DNA of 64,000 bases from Maylandia zebra. Its lineage: Eukaryota > Chordata > Actinopteri > Cichliformes > Cichlidae. Below the pieces are notes generated by a model. It ran no database searches. It saw nothing but the letters and a program-made list of their open reading frames with translations, and was not told the origin of the DNA. Numbering within the stretch: position 1 is the stretch's first letter; each line of letters starts with the position of its first letter. Of the stretch, positions 13,658-24,130 are shown in pieces. Position numbers and translations under genes: made by a program. The stretch lies in NCBI RefSeq assembly GCF_041146795.1, contig NC_135182.1:3930501-3994500 (forward strand), given 5' to 3'.

Positions 13658-15206
13658 TGTGTGTGTGTGTCTGTGTCTGTCTTGGGTGCAGGGATTGTCA
13701 CGACAGTGTCCAGAACCTCGTCCCCATCACTGAAATTCAGAGTGACAGATATCACAGAGATAAGAGCTGATCAGGACCAATAGTTGAAAGACTGTGAGCT
13801 CTGGACGTACACACACCCTACTTGTTGAGCTGTGTTTTATGACTTGAGAAGTGTTAACTGATAACAGTCATATCTGCTGTCCTTACTGGAACAGAGCTGT
13901 AAAGATTTACTGAGCTGTTGACTTAGTTACACATACTCAGAAGATGCAGGAAATGAGCAATAACTGGGCGTTAATTGCCTATCCTACTTCATGGACAGTT
14001 CCAATCTATTGCTATCAGATTACAATGTAGTCTTTGTGGTTTTAACAGTGAATCATATTATGGAATATTGCAATATGCATTTCACTTAACAGTTTGGAAA
14101 CTACATTTTATCAGTTTATAGTTATCGATTTATTTGGAGCTTAAAGTCATTGGGAAATCATCTAAAATGCCAAAGGAAACAGGAAAGAGCTTGTTGGCCT
14201 GGACACTTTGGTTAACCAGACACTCGTATTTCTTGACTCACCAGATCAGTGTAATCAGCAGGTAACTTAAGACCCATATTAAATCTATATGCGCTTCTCA
14301 GTATCACTTATTAATCACTAGTAGTAAAAGTGTTAGACTTCTTTGGAAGTTTGGTTGTTTCCTTTCTAACCAAAATTTAGGTGGGAGCCCTGATGCCACT
14401 TTCACTGGTATAACAAACACTTGCGGCTGATTTGCTTAATTTTAAAAAGATTATTTTTAATTACAAAAATTCTGTTATAGTTTTGGACACTTAGTAAACT
14501 TGGTTAAAGTTTCAAATTCAGACTACCTTAAACACTCAATTTAAAAAAAAATTTCAACTCCTAGCTCTGCATGATGTCATTGAGCACAAAAGCCACACCC
14601 ACCTGCAGTTCAAACCTTCTGTTTTCAAGGGTTAGCAAATCAGAAGAAAGCTGGTTTCAAGGTAGGAGGAGCAGCTCAGGTGGCTTATTTAAGAAAGGGA
14701 ATGAAATTGGATTGCACCAGTAATCTGAGTACAATAAATATATTTAGAAGTCAGATTCATGCAATGCTTTAGTAGATATAAATGATACATTCTCAAATAT
14801 GTTTACTTAGCCTTACCCTGAACTGCCAAAGCATAAGGTCATGCCACATATATGCACCATAAAGACCTAATCTCATAATCTCACCACACAGTCACCATCC
14901 ACTCCTTCCTCACATAATTCGCCACTCAGTCCTGCAGGGCCAAATGACGCCTGATGCATGGCAGTTGGTATGGAGTCTGAATCTGACTCTCTGATAGTGT
15001 CCTTGTACAGCTGGTGAAACTTGACCGATGTGTGTGTTTGTAGGTGTGACAGCTGCGGCGCCGTTTTCCACGCCGAGTGTCGACAGAAAGCACAGCCGTG
15101 TCCTCGCTGCGTTCGCCGGGAACTCCACCACAAGAGGCCATCGTCCTTCTGGTCACCTGATGACGACAGCCCAGGCTGTTTCCACGTGCCCTACCAAGAC
15201 ACCTGA
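3543..15206 (+). CDS. plekhm3: Pleckstrin homology domain-containing family M member 3, C-terminal part
   Basis: Three exons, 3543-3606, 13146-13303 and 15044-15206, join in frame and encode the last 127 or so residues of a PLEKHM3-like protein. The start, the PH domains and the earlier exons lie outside the window to the left. The translated end carries a Cys/His zinc-binding Rubicon-homology module: CSLC and CELC in the middle exon, then CDSC, HAEC and CPRC in the last exon, ending in YQDT. In this family that module sits at the C terminus, and in relatives it binds Rab7 on late endosomes and lysosomes. PLEKHM3 itself is described as a scaffold linked to muscle differentiation and Akt. PLEKHM1 or Rubicon would share the fold, but the [12 protein letters not shown] and CVRREL wording and the adjacent fzd5 favour PLEKHM3. 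Confidence 0.88.
5315..5338. repeat. (GT)n microsatellite
   Basis: Twelve GT units, preceded at about 5137-5180 by a C-rich, CCTCCACC-like stretch. Confidence 0.9.
7807..7847. repeat. (GT)n microsatellite
   Basis: About 20 uninterrupted GT units followed by GAGAGAGG, within a plekhm3 intron. Confidence 0.95.
11083..11244 (+). pseudogene. hAT transposase N-terminal (BED-finger) remnant, 53 codons
   Basis: An ATG at 11083 opens a 53-codon frame ending at TAG 11242-11244. It begins [13 protein letters not shown] and contains [17 protein letters not shown], the typical opening of the BED zinc finger of fish hAT transposases (aromatic W/F spacing followed by a D-x-x-Q motif). The frame breaks before the zinc ligands. 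The downstream DNA ends in a hAT-like terminus near 11866, so this looks like an internally deleted, non-autonomous hAT that kept its 5' coding end. Confidence 0.7.
11245..11866 (+). mobile_element. Body and 3' terminus of hAT-like element
   Basis: The segment about 11783-11866 is rich in ATATCGT, CGATAT-type blocks and ends GGTCATATCGCCCTG. Read from the other strand it begins CAGGGCGATATGACC, a terminus common to fish hAT MITEs. Between it and the transposase remnant is non-coding filler. I could not find a matching left inverted repeat or an 8-bp target duplication, so the left boundary is unknown. Confidence 0.55.
12045..12194 (-). pseudogene. LINE (L2/CR1-type) reverse transcriptase relic
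   Basis: On the minus strand this stretch reads [16 protein letters not shown]. The YADD box at 12147-12158 is the reverse-transcriptase catalytic motif, and the following QLYFS matches the QLYLS that usually follows in L2/CR1-type LINEs of fish. Only this small window is preserved and there is no full-length ORF. An AAT repeat lies just to the right. Confidence 0.75.
12282..12303. repeat. (AAT)n short microsatellite
   Basis: About seven AAT units between the reverse-transcriptase relic and the hAT MITE. Confidence 0.85.
12321..12646. mobile_element. Non-autonomous hAT MITE with target duplication
   Basis: The element at 12329-12638 (310 bp) has 16-bp ends: CATAGGTGTCAAACTC on the left and GAGTTTGACACCCCTG on the right, inverted repeats with two mismatches. 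It is flanked by perfect 8-bp direct repeats TTTTATTT at 12321-12328 and 12639-12646. The GGTGTCAAACTC / GAGTTTGACACC termini are those of a widespread vertebrate hAT MITE group. A GGCCCGCGGGCC palindrome sits just inside the left end. Confidence 0.93.
12651..12735 (+). mobile_element. LINE 3' tail, plus orientation
   Basis: The TTAAATGTGCTATACAAATA block followed by AAGCTGACTTGACTTGATTG is a typical fish LINE 3' end with a short tandem tail (TTGACTTGA). It directly abuts the target duplication of the MITE. Confidence 0.6.
13146..13303 (+). CDS. plekhm3: plekhm3 coding exon (penultimate)
   Basis: This 158-nt exon lies between a CTCTAG acceptor and a GTACAC donor. It starts [12 protein letters not shown], carries the first zinc-ligand pairs CSLC and CELC, and ends on the first two bases of an Arg codon that the next exon completes. 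Confidence 0.9.
13304..15043 (+). other. plekhm3: plekhm3 last intron
   Basis: A 1.7-kb intron from the GT at 13304 to the AG at 15042-15043. Apart from the GT microsatellite at 13619-13680 I see nothing to annotate. Confidence 0.85.
13619..13680. repeat. (GT)n microsatellite with CTGT interruptions
   Basis: Roughly 62 bp of GT units, broken near the right end by CTGTGT. Confidence 0.95.
15044..15206 (+). CDS. plekhm3: plekhm3 terminal coding exon
   Basis: The exon follows a TTTGTAG acceptor. Its first base completes an Arg codon, then it reads [15 protein letters not shown] and CPRCVRREL, supplying the remaining zinc ligands, and it ends at TGA 15204-15206 after PYQDT. The region between CVRREL and the end is short and Ser/Asp rich, as is usual for this variable tail. 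Confidence 0.92.
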
Positions 15207-18200
15207 GACAAATACCCGCAGGAGCCATAACAAACAGGGCACCGCCGCCCAGCCATCACCCTGGACAACATGGGCCTGTTTCTCTGATTTGTGTGTGTCT
15301 GCAGGATGGACCTTGTGGGAGCAGTGACCAGGGAGTGGACTTGGAGCACTTTGTTGCAGCGTCAGGTTTGTGTTTTTGTGTGTGGACTTGCCAACGCACA
15401 CGCCTGAGCCGAGCACCCTTTGGTTTGCTGTAAAGAGCAAGAAGAAAACCAACTGAAGAACTGCTGAGTCAGGCTCTACAGATCAAACTACTTGCATTTT
15501 GTAGTCCAGCACAAACCGATTATCCTCTGATTATCCTCTATCCCATCTCCTCCTCACTCCTCATTCCTACCTTTTACATTTTTCCAACTGCAGGAGTTAG
15601 ACCTGCATAATCGAAGCTGATCAACTGGAGGAATTCAAGCTTAAAAACAATGTTGTGGATTGTAGCCACCTGCTCTCAAAGTCCAGCTTAAGTTTAACAA
15701 TAAAATGAGTAGTCAGTAGGCAGAAAACTAGTATACAATCTCGGCAATGGATGTGTAAAAAAACATTAAATTTGCTGCTCTCTTTTGGGTGAAATAAGCA
15801 AATTTTGAAATCCCCCTCCTCCGAGACCATGCAATGTTTTTGTCTTTGTTTACAGACTAAAATAGAGAATAACTGAAAACAGATCTGTGTGTAATGGAAA
15901 TGCGTCAACTCATGTTAAAGTGATAGAGCTCTCAAAACTTCAAACCCTTTTTTCACCATTTTTCCTTTCAGAGAGAAAGAGACATGTATTTATGTCAGCA
16001 GTCAAATATTAAAGGGTAAGGTATCAGTTTATTAATTTTATAATGGTAGTCAAAAGTGAAACACATTTTATAAGCTGTATTTTTTTTCCATGTTCTTATT
16101 GACCACTGATAAGAAAAAAAAAACATTTTAACAGAAGCTATTTGGTCTAAAACTCCACAGTCCTCAGTCTGCAATCAAGACTGAACCTGAGATCACTTTC
16201 AGAACATGCTAGAGTGAATGAAGTATACAAACGGTGTCCTTTGTAATAGGATTTAGAAAAGTGTGTTTTAATGACGAGTGCAGGACAGGAAGGCGTGATT
16301 CAAATAAACTGTTTTTACATGAAAATAGTGCCAGGAGGAAAACTTCTCAAAACAGTCCTGCAGCACAATCAGCTGCTTTACCCACATAAGAGCAGATTTC
16401 CTATAATATTACTAAAATCACATCTTCTCTGAAAGCACAGGTGCGCTGACGCAGAGTGGCTCATAAAAATCATAAGACCAGATTTCACAATAGTGCCACA
16501 AATTGTTGTCGAGATGCTCAAAGTCCCTGAACAGAGTTACTGTAAGTGACAGATTATTTTTTCAGCGGGACTCAAATGTTCTCAGCTTGTCTCGTAATGA
16601 CAGTATTAATTTACTAAATCAGCTAATATTTGTATTATTTATAATATTTTTACTGTAGTGTGTGATAACTCTGACAGCATTTGGAGCACGTGGATAAACC
16701 CAGCAGAGTGGATTCTGCTGCAGGGCTGTTTTAATGAGCAGTAATTTAGTTTGTTTTTTTTTAAACTGTGGCAACGTGTCTGCAGTGACATTTACAGTCT
16801 GACTAAATCCAAACTGACCACAGCTGCTGCTGTTCTGAAGAAACAAAAAAAATAATGTGTATGAAAGTATAAAAATCCTTCCCCTCTCTTCTACTTATAA
16901 GTTATTTAACGTGTGGATTTTCACTCACTCACTTGATCGCTGTTTCTTTAGTGCAGACTCTGTCAGTGTGTTTGGGCACGTTTTCTTCCCTCCATCTCTC
17001 TGACTGTAAAATAACAAAAGGGGCAATAATATAAACTGTAACTTAATTGTTTATTGTTGCCTTTTCCCCCTCCTGTGTCATTCTACTTCCTGTTGTGCTT
17101 TATTCATGCAGAATCTATCAAGCATGATAGCAGCTTTAGCGTTTTAGTATCTCTATGCAACCTAGATGGCCTTTATAATCCACAGCTCTGATGTGTAAAG
17201 GTCTGGGAACATGTTCTTTACAGCGCTGAACGAGCTGTGTTTACATCAAGTTTTAAGAATATAATAATGAAAGGAAATTAATCTAATTAATTTTCTGTCT
17301 TCTTTGCTGGTTTAAGAGTAAATAATTAAATCCTGCTATTTTTTTCTGGTTTGGTGTAGAGTGAAATGTTAGATACACTAAGCTTTTATTTTTTCTACAT
17401 AAAATATGAAACTGCTCCAATCAGTAAAAGATAGTAAAGTCTGCCTGTAGTGATCGATGAAAGCTGCACTCTCTTTGTTTTTAGGCACTGCTATAAAATC
17501 AGATTTCAAATATATTGCAAACCAGAAAATATTGGATTTCTCAACGTCTTAAGACTCAAGGACTGCAGCTTTAAAGTTCAATATGCCAAAATGTGTAATA
17601 TGTTTTGTTTTTTGTCTTTTGTTTTTCTTCCTAACAAGCTGAAATCTCAGTGCAGACTTTTTCCCATCTGTCCTTTCTTAACCTCCTCTTCATCAGCTTG
17701 TTTGAGCCATAAAATTACATCAATGTTGAAATGTGACAAACTTCAGCTCTGGTTTGATTCAGGAATATGTGTTTTTGTGAGATCAGTGACAGTTCTACGT
17801 GTTTGTGAAGCACTCAGGATGCTGCGCGTTGAAACTAAATAGGTGTTTGAGCTGAAATTAAATCATTTTTATTTATTTTACTTATTTATTTTTGTTTGTT
17901 TTAATGGTCATAACTGAAGTCATGTCGGGTGATATTAAAAACAGTGTTTAAGTTGTCAATTGATCGTGCCTGCTGCATAAAAACCTTTTGTTTTTGTTTT
18001 GTTTAATGAAGTTTTTTATTATTATTATTACACTTTTTGACTGTGAACTCATGCTGTTTTTGTACTTTGGAGCCCAGCAGAGGTCAAAGATTATTTAACT
18101 GTTTATCACACAGATCAGAGTTTTGCAGGGAGAATAAATCACATGTAATCAAGTCCAAATCCAGCCCACCACACAAAGTTAGCTCATCTGTTTCCAGTTG

Positions 18201-18220
18201 CATAACGAGCAGATTGTAGA

Positions 18221-18260
18221 GTTTGTTTGTTTGTTTGTTTGTTTGTTTGTTTGTTTGTTT
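18221..18260. repeat. (GTTT)n microsatellite
   Basis: Ten consecutive GTTT units. Confidence 0.95.
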
Positions 18261-18982
18261 TCAGACTATGGCTATTTTTACAAGTCTACACATCACCCAC
18301 AAAATCTGATTTCATGCCACTAAAACATTTCACACTGCAAAAGGCAAAAGATTGAAAGCCTTTTTTTCTTTTAAATTCCATAAACTATCAACTGAATAAG
18401 CACACAAAGCACCAGTGATGCATAAATTATAGAAGTGAAAGGCGTTACAGGTTTTCTGTGTGTGGAAACAGGCAGCTTAGACAAAGTTATACAAACAAAG
18501 TACAGACTCGATATTATGATTTTTGCACAATATGCAAAAAAAAATGTGGGGCGTTATCCCCAAAATATTAATTTCACAAGCAAAAGTGCAACAGTAGAAA
18601 AAGGACTCAAAGAAGAAAATGACTGAAGAAATGAGGCTACATCTAACTAACCAGTGTTTGTGTGTCTGTGTCAGCCACAATTTCATACAAGTATAATCGA
18701 CTGAGCTGTGTGTGGGTAAAGTGGGTTGAAAAATTAGAACCTGTGTGAAGCAAGAGACATGCATTTACTTTTGGCCGACTTACTAAGTGAATTGGCTACA
18801 ATTGTTTCAAAGACAATAAATATATTAGTAAAAGTTGAATTCAAACAATTACCTGTAAAAACTGGATACTAATTACCGTAGTACTTTATATTACCGTTGG
18901 TAACAATGTAGTAATAGTGGGGCAGTAAGAAACAAAAGCTAATAATGGCACAATTACAAGTTATTACCACTTAATTACAAAG

Positions 18983-19794
18983 TAATTATCTTGTATCAAC
19001 GCTGATATTTATGATGTTACCGGTACTGTAATGCTATCATTAGCCTATATCTGTGAATCTGAGTGAAATATGGGTGGAATATGCATTTGTGTAGTTACTT
19101 GTTTAGACCTAATTATCAAACATTTCTATACTATGCACGCTATGAACTAAGATTGCAAACATAGTAAACATTATGCATGCTAAACATCAGTTATTGTCAT
19201 CTTAAATAGCTCAGAGCACAAGTATAGCCTCGGGGTGATGCACGCTTCTCTATTTGTACAAGTGAAGTCATCTGAATAAATATATAAAACACAGCAAGAG
19301 GTGTGCAAACATCCTGAAGACATAAGCCAATATGCAAATTGACGCAAATGCAGACGAGGTCTTAAAAGACATGTTTGCATAAACAGTAACATTAGAATCT
19401 GTCCAGAAGTCATGCCTGTCCTCATCTGCCCCAAACAAAATGATAAAAGTGACATTAAAATCAATTAAGACCCAGATGTTTTTCTGTTTGTTGTTTCTGA
19501 CATAATGCAGAATTAATTCTAGTATTGTAATATGATAATAGTATTCTAAAATATAAAACATCAACCAACATTACCTTATTTTGAGGTTACTACCAGTTTC
19601 TGCAAGTCAGTGTATAAAAATTTGAATACAGATATTCCTGTTTTGTTGCTAGCAGGTTATTATTTTTTTATCAACATATTACTATGATTAGCTTTTGGTT
19701 TTGCTCCATAGGCATATGGCCTGTTATTACCCATCTGCATAAATGTCAGTGTAATATTACTCAGCTCTTTATAGTTGTTGATACAAGATAATTA
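18983..19794. repeat. Decayed dispersed element with inverted 18-mers
   Basis: The 18-mer TAATTATCTTGTATCAAC at 18983-19000 recurs as an exact reverse complement at 19777-19794. Between them, 19255-19480 resembles a second site at 22745-22935: shared GAATAAATATA, GTGTGCAAACAT and AAGTCATGCCTGTC blocks in the same order. This indicates an interspersed repeat, probably a DNA transposon derivative, but its ends and family are unclear. Confidence 0.45.
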
Positions 19795-20695
19795 TGTGTT
19801 ATAATTATAATATAATTAATAAATAATTTTTATCTCCTCATTTCCAACTTGTTACCTCACTTTTACCATATTTTTACTGATCTATAATAGAAAGTACAAC
19901 CATAACTATTTTTTAAAAGGTAAAAGGGACATTTAGTTCTGTTGCTCCAGTCTAATGATGCATTTTTAAAGAGCAGAAACCTAATTTATGGAAAGAAAAC
20001 CCATATAGGACAAATACCTGCTGGGCCCAACAATTTGCCGCTATGTAGCTAAAGTTACTTGATTGTGTACTTTGAGAAATGTATTAAATTACTTGCTAAT
20101 TTTATGCTGTTGTTTCACTGCAACCTGGAAGTGCAGGTCTATGTTTATTTGATTTTTAAATAATACTGCAATATTGCAACATCTGCAAATCTCTTATGTC
20201 TTTTGTCCCAGCTGCTTTTTTATTTCTTTACATGACTGCAGTGTTATCCTAGTAACCTCCAGCTCAAGCCTAAGTTGAAATTTTAAGGAAGTTTTGTTTT
20301 GTTTTTTTGGTACTTGACTTGAAATGTTGCTTATGTTTCAGGCACATGGGGATCATTGCAGTATGGTCTTAGAGAATAATATATTGTACAGTATTTAAGC
20401 ACAGTAGCTGGACTGAAAATCTTTTGCACTTTTAAGTTTTTTTATTGTCCTTGTTTATCCTTGTTTTCACATCCAAATTCTGATGCAAATACAGGGAGTT
20501 GAACTTTTTTTTCTGTCTTATTTAATCAGCCCTTCCTGCTGTTGGATTTTGTTCAGGTTTGTCTGCTAGCCACTGATGCCAATAAAGACAAACTTCTCAA
20601 CAGTGAAAGTGTTTTGAGTGCATGTTGAGAAATTGTTTGGGTTTCACTGCATTAAGGATTGCTAATATTTTGTGTACAGTACAGTGTAAAAATGT

Positions 20696-21633
20696 AAGAA
20701 TGTACTACATCTCAGGCCCTCCAAGGTTTGGAGGCCTATCTCCCCCTACCACCACTTCCCCTGCCAGTGGCGGACCCCCTCAGACATCGGTGCGTTGGTG
20801 GTTCCTTGTGTCTGGGGGTGGGCGTCCAGGTACACACCGGCTCACTCCTTGGCGGCCGCTTATCGGGGCCTGGAGCCTGGGGCTCGCTCGGGCCACTTCG
20901 GAGGTGGGGTGCCCCCGGCCTCTCGGCCTGGGGCTCGGTCACTCAGGCGCAGCTGGCTGCCGGCGGAGCTCACGGGCACGTCACTGCAACTCCCCCTGAC
21001 TTCTGCTCCGCGGCTGCTGAGTGAGCCCTCATCTGGGACTCTCCTCAGCTCTTTCCGGGACAGTGGCGCAGCTGCCCCTCTGTTGGTCTTCCTTGGTCTC
21101 TTGTGTTCTGGGGGCCTCTGGATGTCTGGAGTTTTGATCTCCTCCACACCTGCTTCACGCCCTGGAGGACGGGGCTGTGGCCCCCCCACACCCTCTAGCA
21201 GATTATTACACGAAGGAACCTTTTAAAAAAACAAAAAACAAGCGCGTCCATGCTCACAGGTGTACACACGGGTGATCACACCCACAAACTACACCCTTTT
21301 TGGCTCCTACCTCAAAGCACACTGTGTTCTGTTGATCTTATGTGCTGCACAATAATGTTTAACATTTAGTATTTACTGTCATATTCCCATATATCATTGT
21401 GATGTTGTTTATTCTATTACTCTTGTTCTCTTCTGCTTGCTTTCTTTTTTCTTTCTCAGCAGGTGATCCAGGTGATTGATATATGCATTTTTTTTCTCTG
21501 CCCGTTCTGTTGGTTTTTGTCTTTTGCCCTTCTCCCCCGTCCCTCTTCTCAGCTGTTTCTCTTTCCCTCTTTCTTTCTCCCCTTCTTTCCCCCAGAAAAA
21601 AAAAAAAGAAAAAAAAAAGAAAAGAATGTACTA
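20696..21633 (+). mobile_element. 5'-truncated retroposon (LINE-like) with 12-bp target duplication
   Basis: A GC-rich segment very unlike its AT-rich surroundings starts at 20708 and ends in an A-rich tail at about 21597-21621. It is flanked by a perfect 12-bp direct repeat AAGAATGTACTA at 20696-20707 and 21622-21633. A variable-length target duplication plus an A tail indicates target-primed reverse transcription. Open frames of 60-140 codons on both strands here do not resemble proteins I know. The family is not identified; a truncated LINE is the simplest reading. Confidence 0.82.
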
Positions 21634-21999
21634 AGATGCATCCAAGAATAAGAGGTGTATTTTCTAATTGTAAACCTGGATAATTATGAGTCTGAGCTGA
21701 GGGTGGAAGAAGTACTCTAAGCTTAAATTGAACTTATTGGTATTACCATGTAGTAGAAATACTCTTGCTACAGATGTGTAGTTTAATTTTGCATTAAAAT
21801 ATAGTCATGATACAAAAAGTAAAAATTGTGGGGAACTTTGGGGTTCTTCAGAGAACTAGAGTTACAGAGAGTGATTCAAAAAAGAGGAAATAATCAGTGA
21901 TCAGCAGTTCTCTGGGTGAAAAATGCCTTGTGGATACCTGAGGTCAGAGGGGTAACAGCCCTGCTGCTGATAGGAAGACAAAAATAACTCCGGAAATCA

Positions 22000-22520
22000 G
22001 AACACTGGAAAAAACTGTTGTCTGACAAGTCTTGATTTCTGTTGAAGCATTCAGACGGTAAAGTCAGAATTTAGCATAAACAGCATGATCGCGTGGATCA
22101 ATCCTGCTTTGTATCAACAGTTCAGACTGATGCTGCTGACACTGTTGGTGTAGGGGATATTTTCTTGAGGCACTTTGGCCACCTCATTATCAACTGAGAA
22201 CAATTTAAATGTCACAGCCTGCATGATGTTGCTCATGTCCATCTCTTTATGACCACATTGTACCCTCATATGATAACATGCCACATCAGAAAGCTCAGAT
22301 CATATAAACTGGATTCTTGAACACGACAATGAGTTCACTGCACTCAAATGGCCTCCACACTCTCCAGATTTCAATCCAATAAGAGAACCTTCTGGAACAG
22401 GTGATTCGCATCATGAATGTGCAGCTGACAAATCTGCAGCAGCTGTGTGATGCTGTCATGTCAACATATCTGCCCTGTCAGATGCATGCGTACTGCAACT
22501 GATTCAAGTGAAAGATATGT
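22000..22520 (+). pseudogene. Tc1-type transposase relic, 3' half
   Basis: The plus strand contains decayed wording of a common fish Tc1 transposase. CTCAAATGGCCTCCACACTC encodes a WPPHSPDFNPI-type segment around a catalytic acidic residue, followed by a segment like RIMNVQLTNLQQLCDAVMST. Frameshifts and a stop interrupt it. The same segment occurs in the copies at 23060 and 35100, giving an internal check. Confidence 0.8.
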
Positions 22521-22744
22521 GTATATGCAGCATTAGACTTGATTTTTTACTTGGTAATTTATTAATCAGTCATCTCATTGCAAGAAGGCAAAGTTTTGAT
22601 TTACTGACATCAATCTGATTTTTTTTTTCTTTAGAAAGGAGAAAGACAAGTCTGAGAAGATGTTAATATTGGAAACTGACAAAAAGTGGAACTTGAAACA
22701 ATTCGAGGGCAAACACTTTTTGTTAAAACAAAGAGAGGTATCCT

Positions 22745-22935
22745 ACTAGTCATCTGAATAAATATACAGTGTGCAAACATGCTGAACACATTTGCTAATA
22801 TGTAAATTACATGAAATGCAAATATGCCTTAAGTATTTATGCAGCAAGATTGAAATCATGTGTTCATAAGTCATGCCTGTCATCACCTGCCTCCAGCAGA
22901 CATTAATATGGCTTTAATATCAATGTGTGGCTTCA
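22745..22935 (+). repeat. Second copy of dispersed repeat seen near 19255
   Basis: It shares ordered blocks (GAATAAATATA, GTGTGCAAACAT, CTGAA, CATGCCTGTC) with 19255-19480 at low identity, so it is an old repeat copy. It lies between two Tc1 fragments. Confidence 0.5.
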
Positions 22936-23059
22936 AGGGTCATACTTGAAGATAACTGCTAACAGTATTTTTCACAAAGATATGGTTGTTCTCAGAATGT
23001 GTTAAGATACATCCATGGATAATGAAGCTGTGCATTAGTATATCTTCAGTGAAAATGAA

Positions 23060-23310
23060 CTTTGGAGTAAATACATGACATGACTATGTCACAGTTTGAG
23101 AATGACAGTGACTTCACTGTGGTCGAACAGGAGATTTACATCATAGATCTGCAGCAACTGTGTGATATCATCATGTCAACATGGACAGAAGAGGAACCTT
23201 CCCAGCATTTTGAATTTATGCAACAAAGAATTAAGACTGCTTTGAAAGTAAAACTGGTCCTACCCAGTACTAGTAGGGTCTAACTGATGAAGTGACCTGT
23301 GAATGTCTAT
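23060..23310 (+). pseudogene. Tc1-type transposase relic, C-terminal end
   Basis: The frame read in this stretch gives FTVVEQEIYIIDLQQLCDII and then MSTWTEEEPSQHFEFMQQRI. These match the C-terminal third of the same Tc1 family as 22000-22520, ending near the GGTCCTACCCAGTACTAGTA block that precedes the element end. Either it is a separate copy or the same element split by the repeat at 22745. Confidence 0.75.
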
Positions 23311-23724
23311 AGCATAACTTCTATATCATAACCATCTCACGACCCTTCAAATTAACCTTGTGACTATCCTATGTCTTTTGCACCAACGTAGTCCTTGACT
23401 ACGTTCTGTCTTCTCAGAAATACCCCACAACAAAATGTTACACAGGAGATGTTAGGATAACTTCTACCGGAATGAAAATCATGAAATAATTGCACATTTT
23501 TCCCTGTGAAATTGCAAATTTCATGCAGTAGACCCTGTCGACGAATGATTCCAAATTTGGGCCAGGAATTTTTTCTGGTGCCATGATACTGAAAGCTTTT
23601 GCGAACCTGCAATAATCTGTTTTTGTGTGGGGTGTGTGAGGGGTAACATGATGGGATAGAGATTGGAAACCAGTACTTTGTGGAAAAGAGATCTTGTGGG
23701 GCAGAACATTTAAACTGGAAATTC

Positions 23725-24130
23725 AATTCAATTTATTTCAATTTTATTTATATAGCGCCAAATCACAACAAAAGTCGCCCCAAGGCGCTTCATAGATACA
23801 GAGAAAAACCCAACAATCATATGACCCCCTATGAGCAAGCACTTTGGCGACAGTGGGAAGGAAAAACTCCCTTTTAACAGGAAGAAACCTCCGGCAGAAC
23901 CAGGCTCAGGGAGGGGCGGGGCCATCTGCTGCGACCGGTTGGGGTGAGAGAAGGAAGACAGGATAAAGACATGCTGTGGAAGAGAGACAGGGGTTAATAA
24001 CAGATATGATTCAGTGCAGAGAGGTCTGTTAATACATAGTGAGTGAGAAAGGTGACTGGAAAGGAAAAACTCAATGCATCATGGGAATCCCCGGCAGCCT
24101 ACGTCTATTGCAGCATAACTAAGGGAGGAT
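23725..24130 (-). mobile_element. LINE 3' end (teleost family A), minus orientation
   Basis: The left border is ATTCAATTCAATTTATTTCAA and TTTATATAGCGCC, the reversed 3' tail of the element. Then come conserved blocks: AGTCGCCCCAAGGCGCTTC, a CTTTGGCGACAGTGGGAAGG block, GGAAGAAACCTCCGGCAGAA, and a GCAGCCTACGTCTATTGCAG block. It is the longest of three copies of this family in the window, with fragments at 686-862 and 50690-50890. No ORF is present. Confidence 0.8.

Larger units (their letters stand above)
15207..20586 (+). other. plekhm3: Probable plekhm3 3' UTR with candidate poly(A) signal
   Basis: No coding signal follows the stop codon for over 5 kb. An AATAAA at 20581-20586, followed within 30 bases by a GT-rich stretch (AGTGTTTTGAGTGCATGTTG), is a plausible polyadenylation signal, just before a LINE insertion. 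Long 3' UTRs are usual for this gene in vertebrates, but the extent here is inferred and earlier AATAAA sites exist. The stretch also includes a (GTTT)n repeat and a decayed dispersed repeat near 18980-19800. Confidence 0.4.

Noticed and set aside
20622..21226. Several overlapping open frames of 60-143 codons on both strands
   Set aside because: They lie inside the GC-rich retroposon bounded by a target duplication. High GC alone lengthens open frames, and none resembles a known protein.
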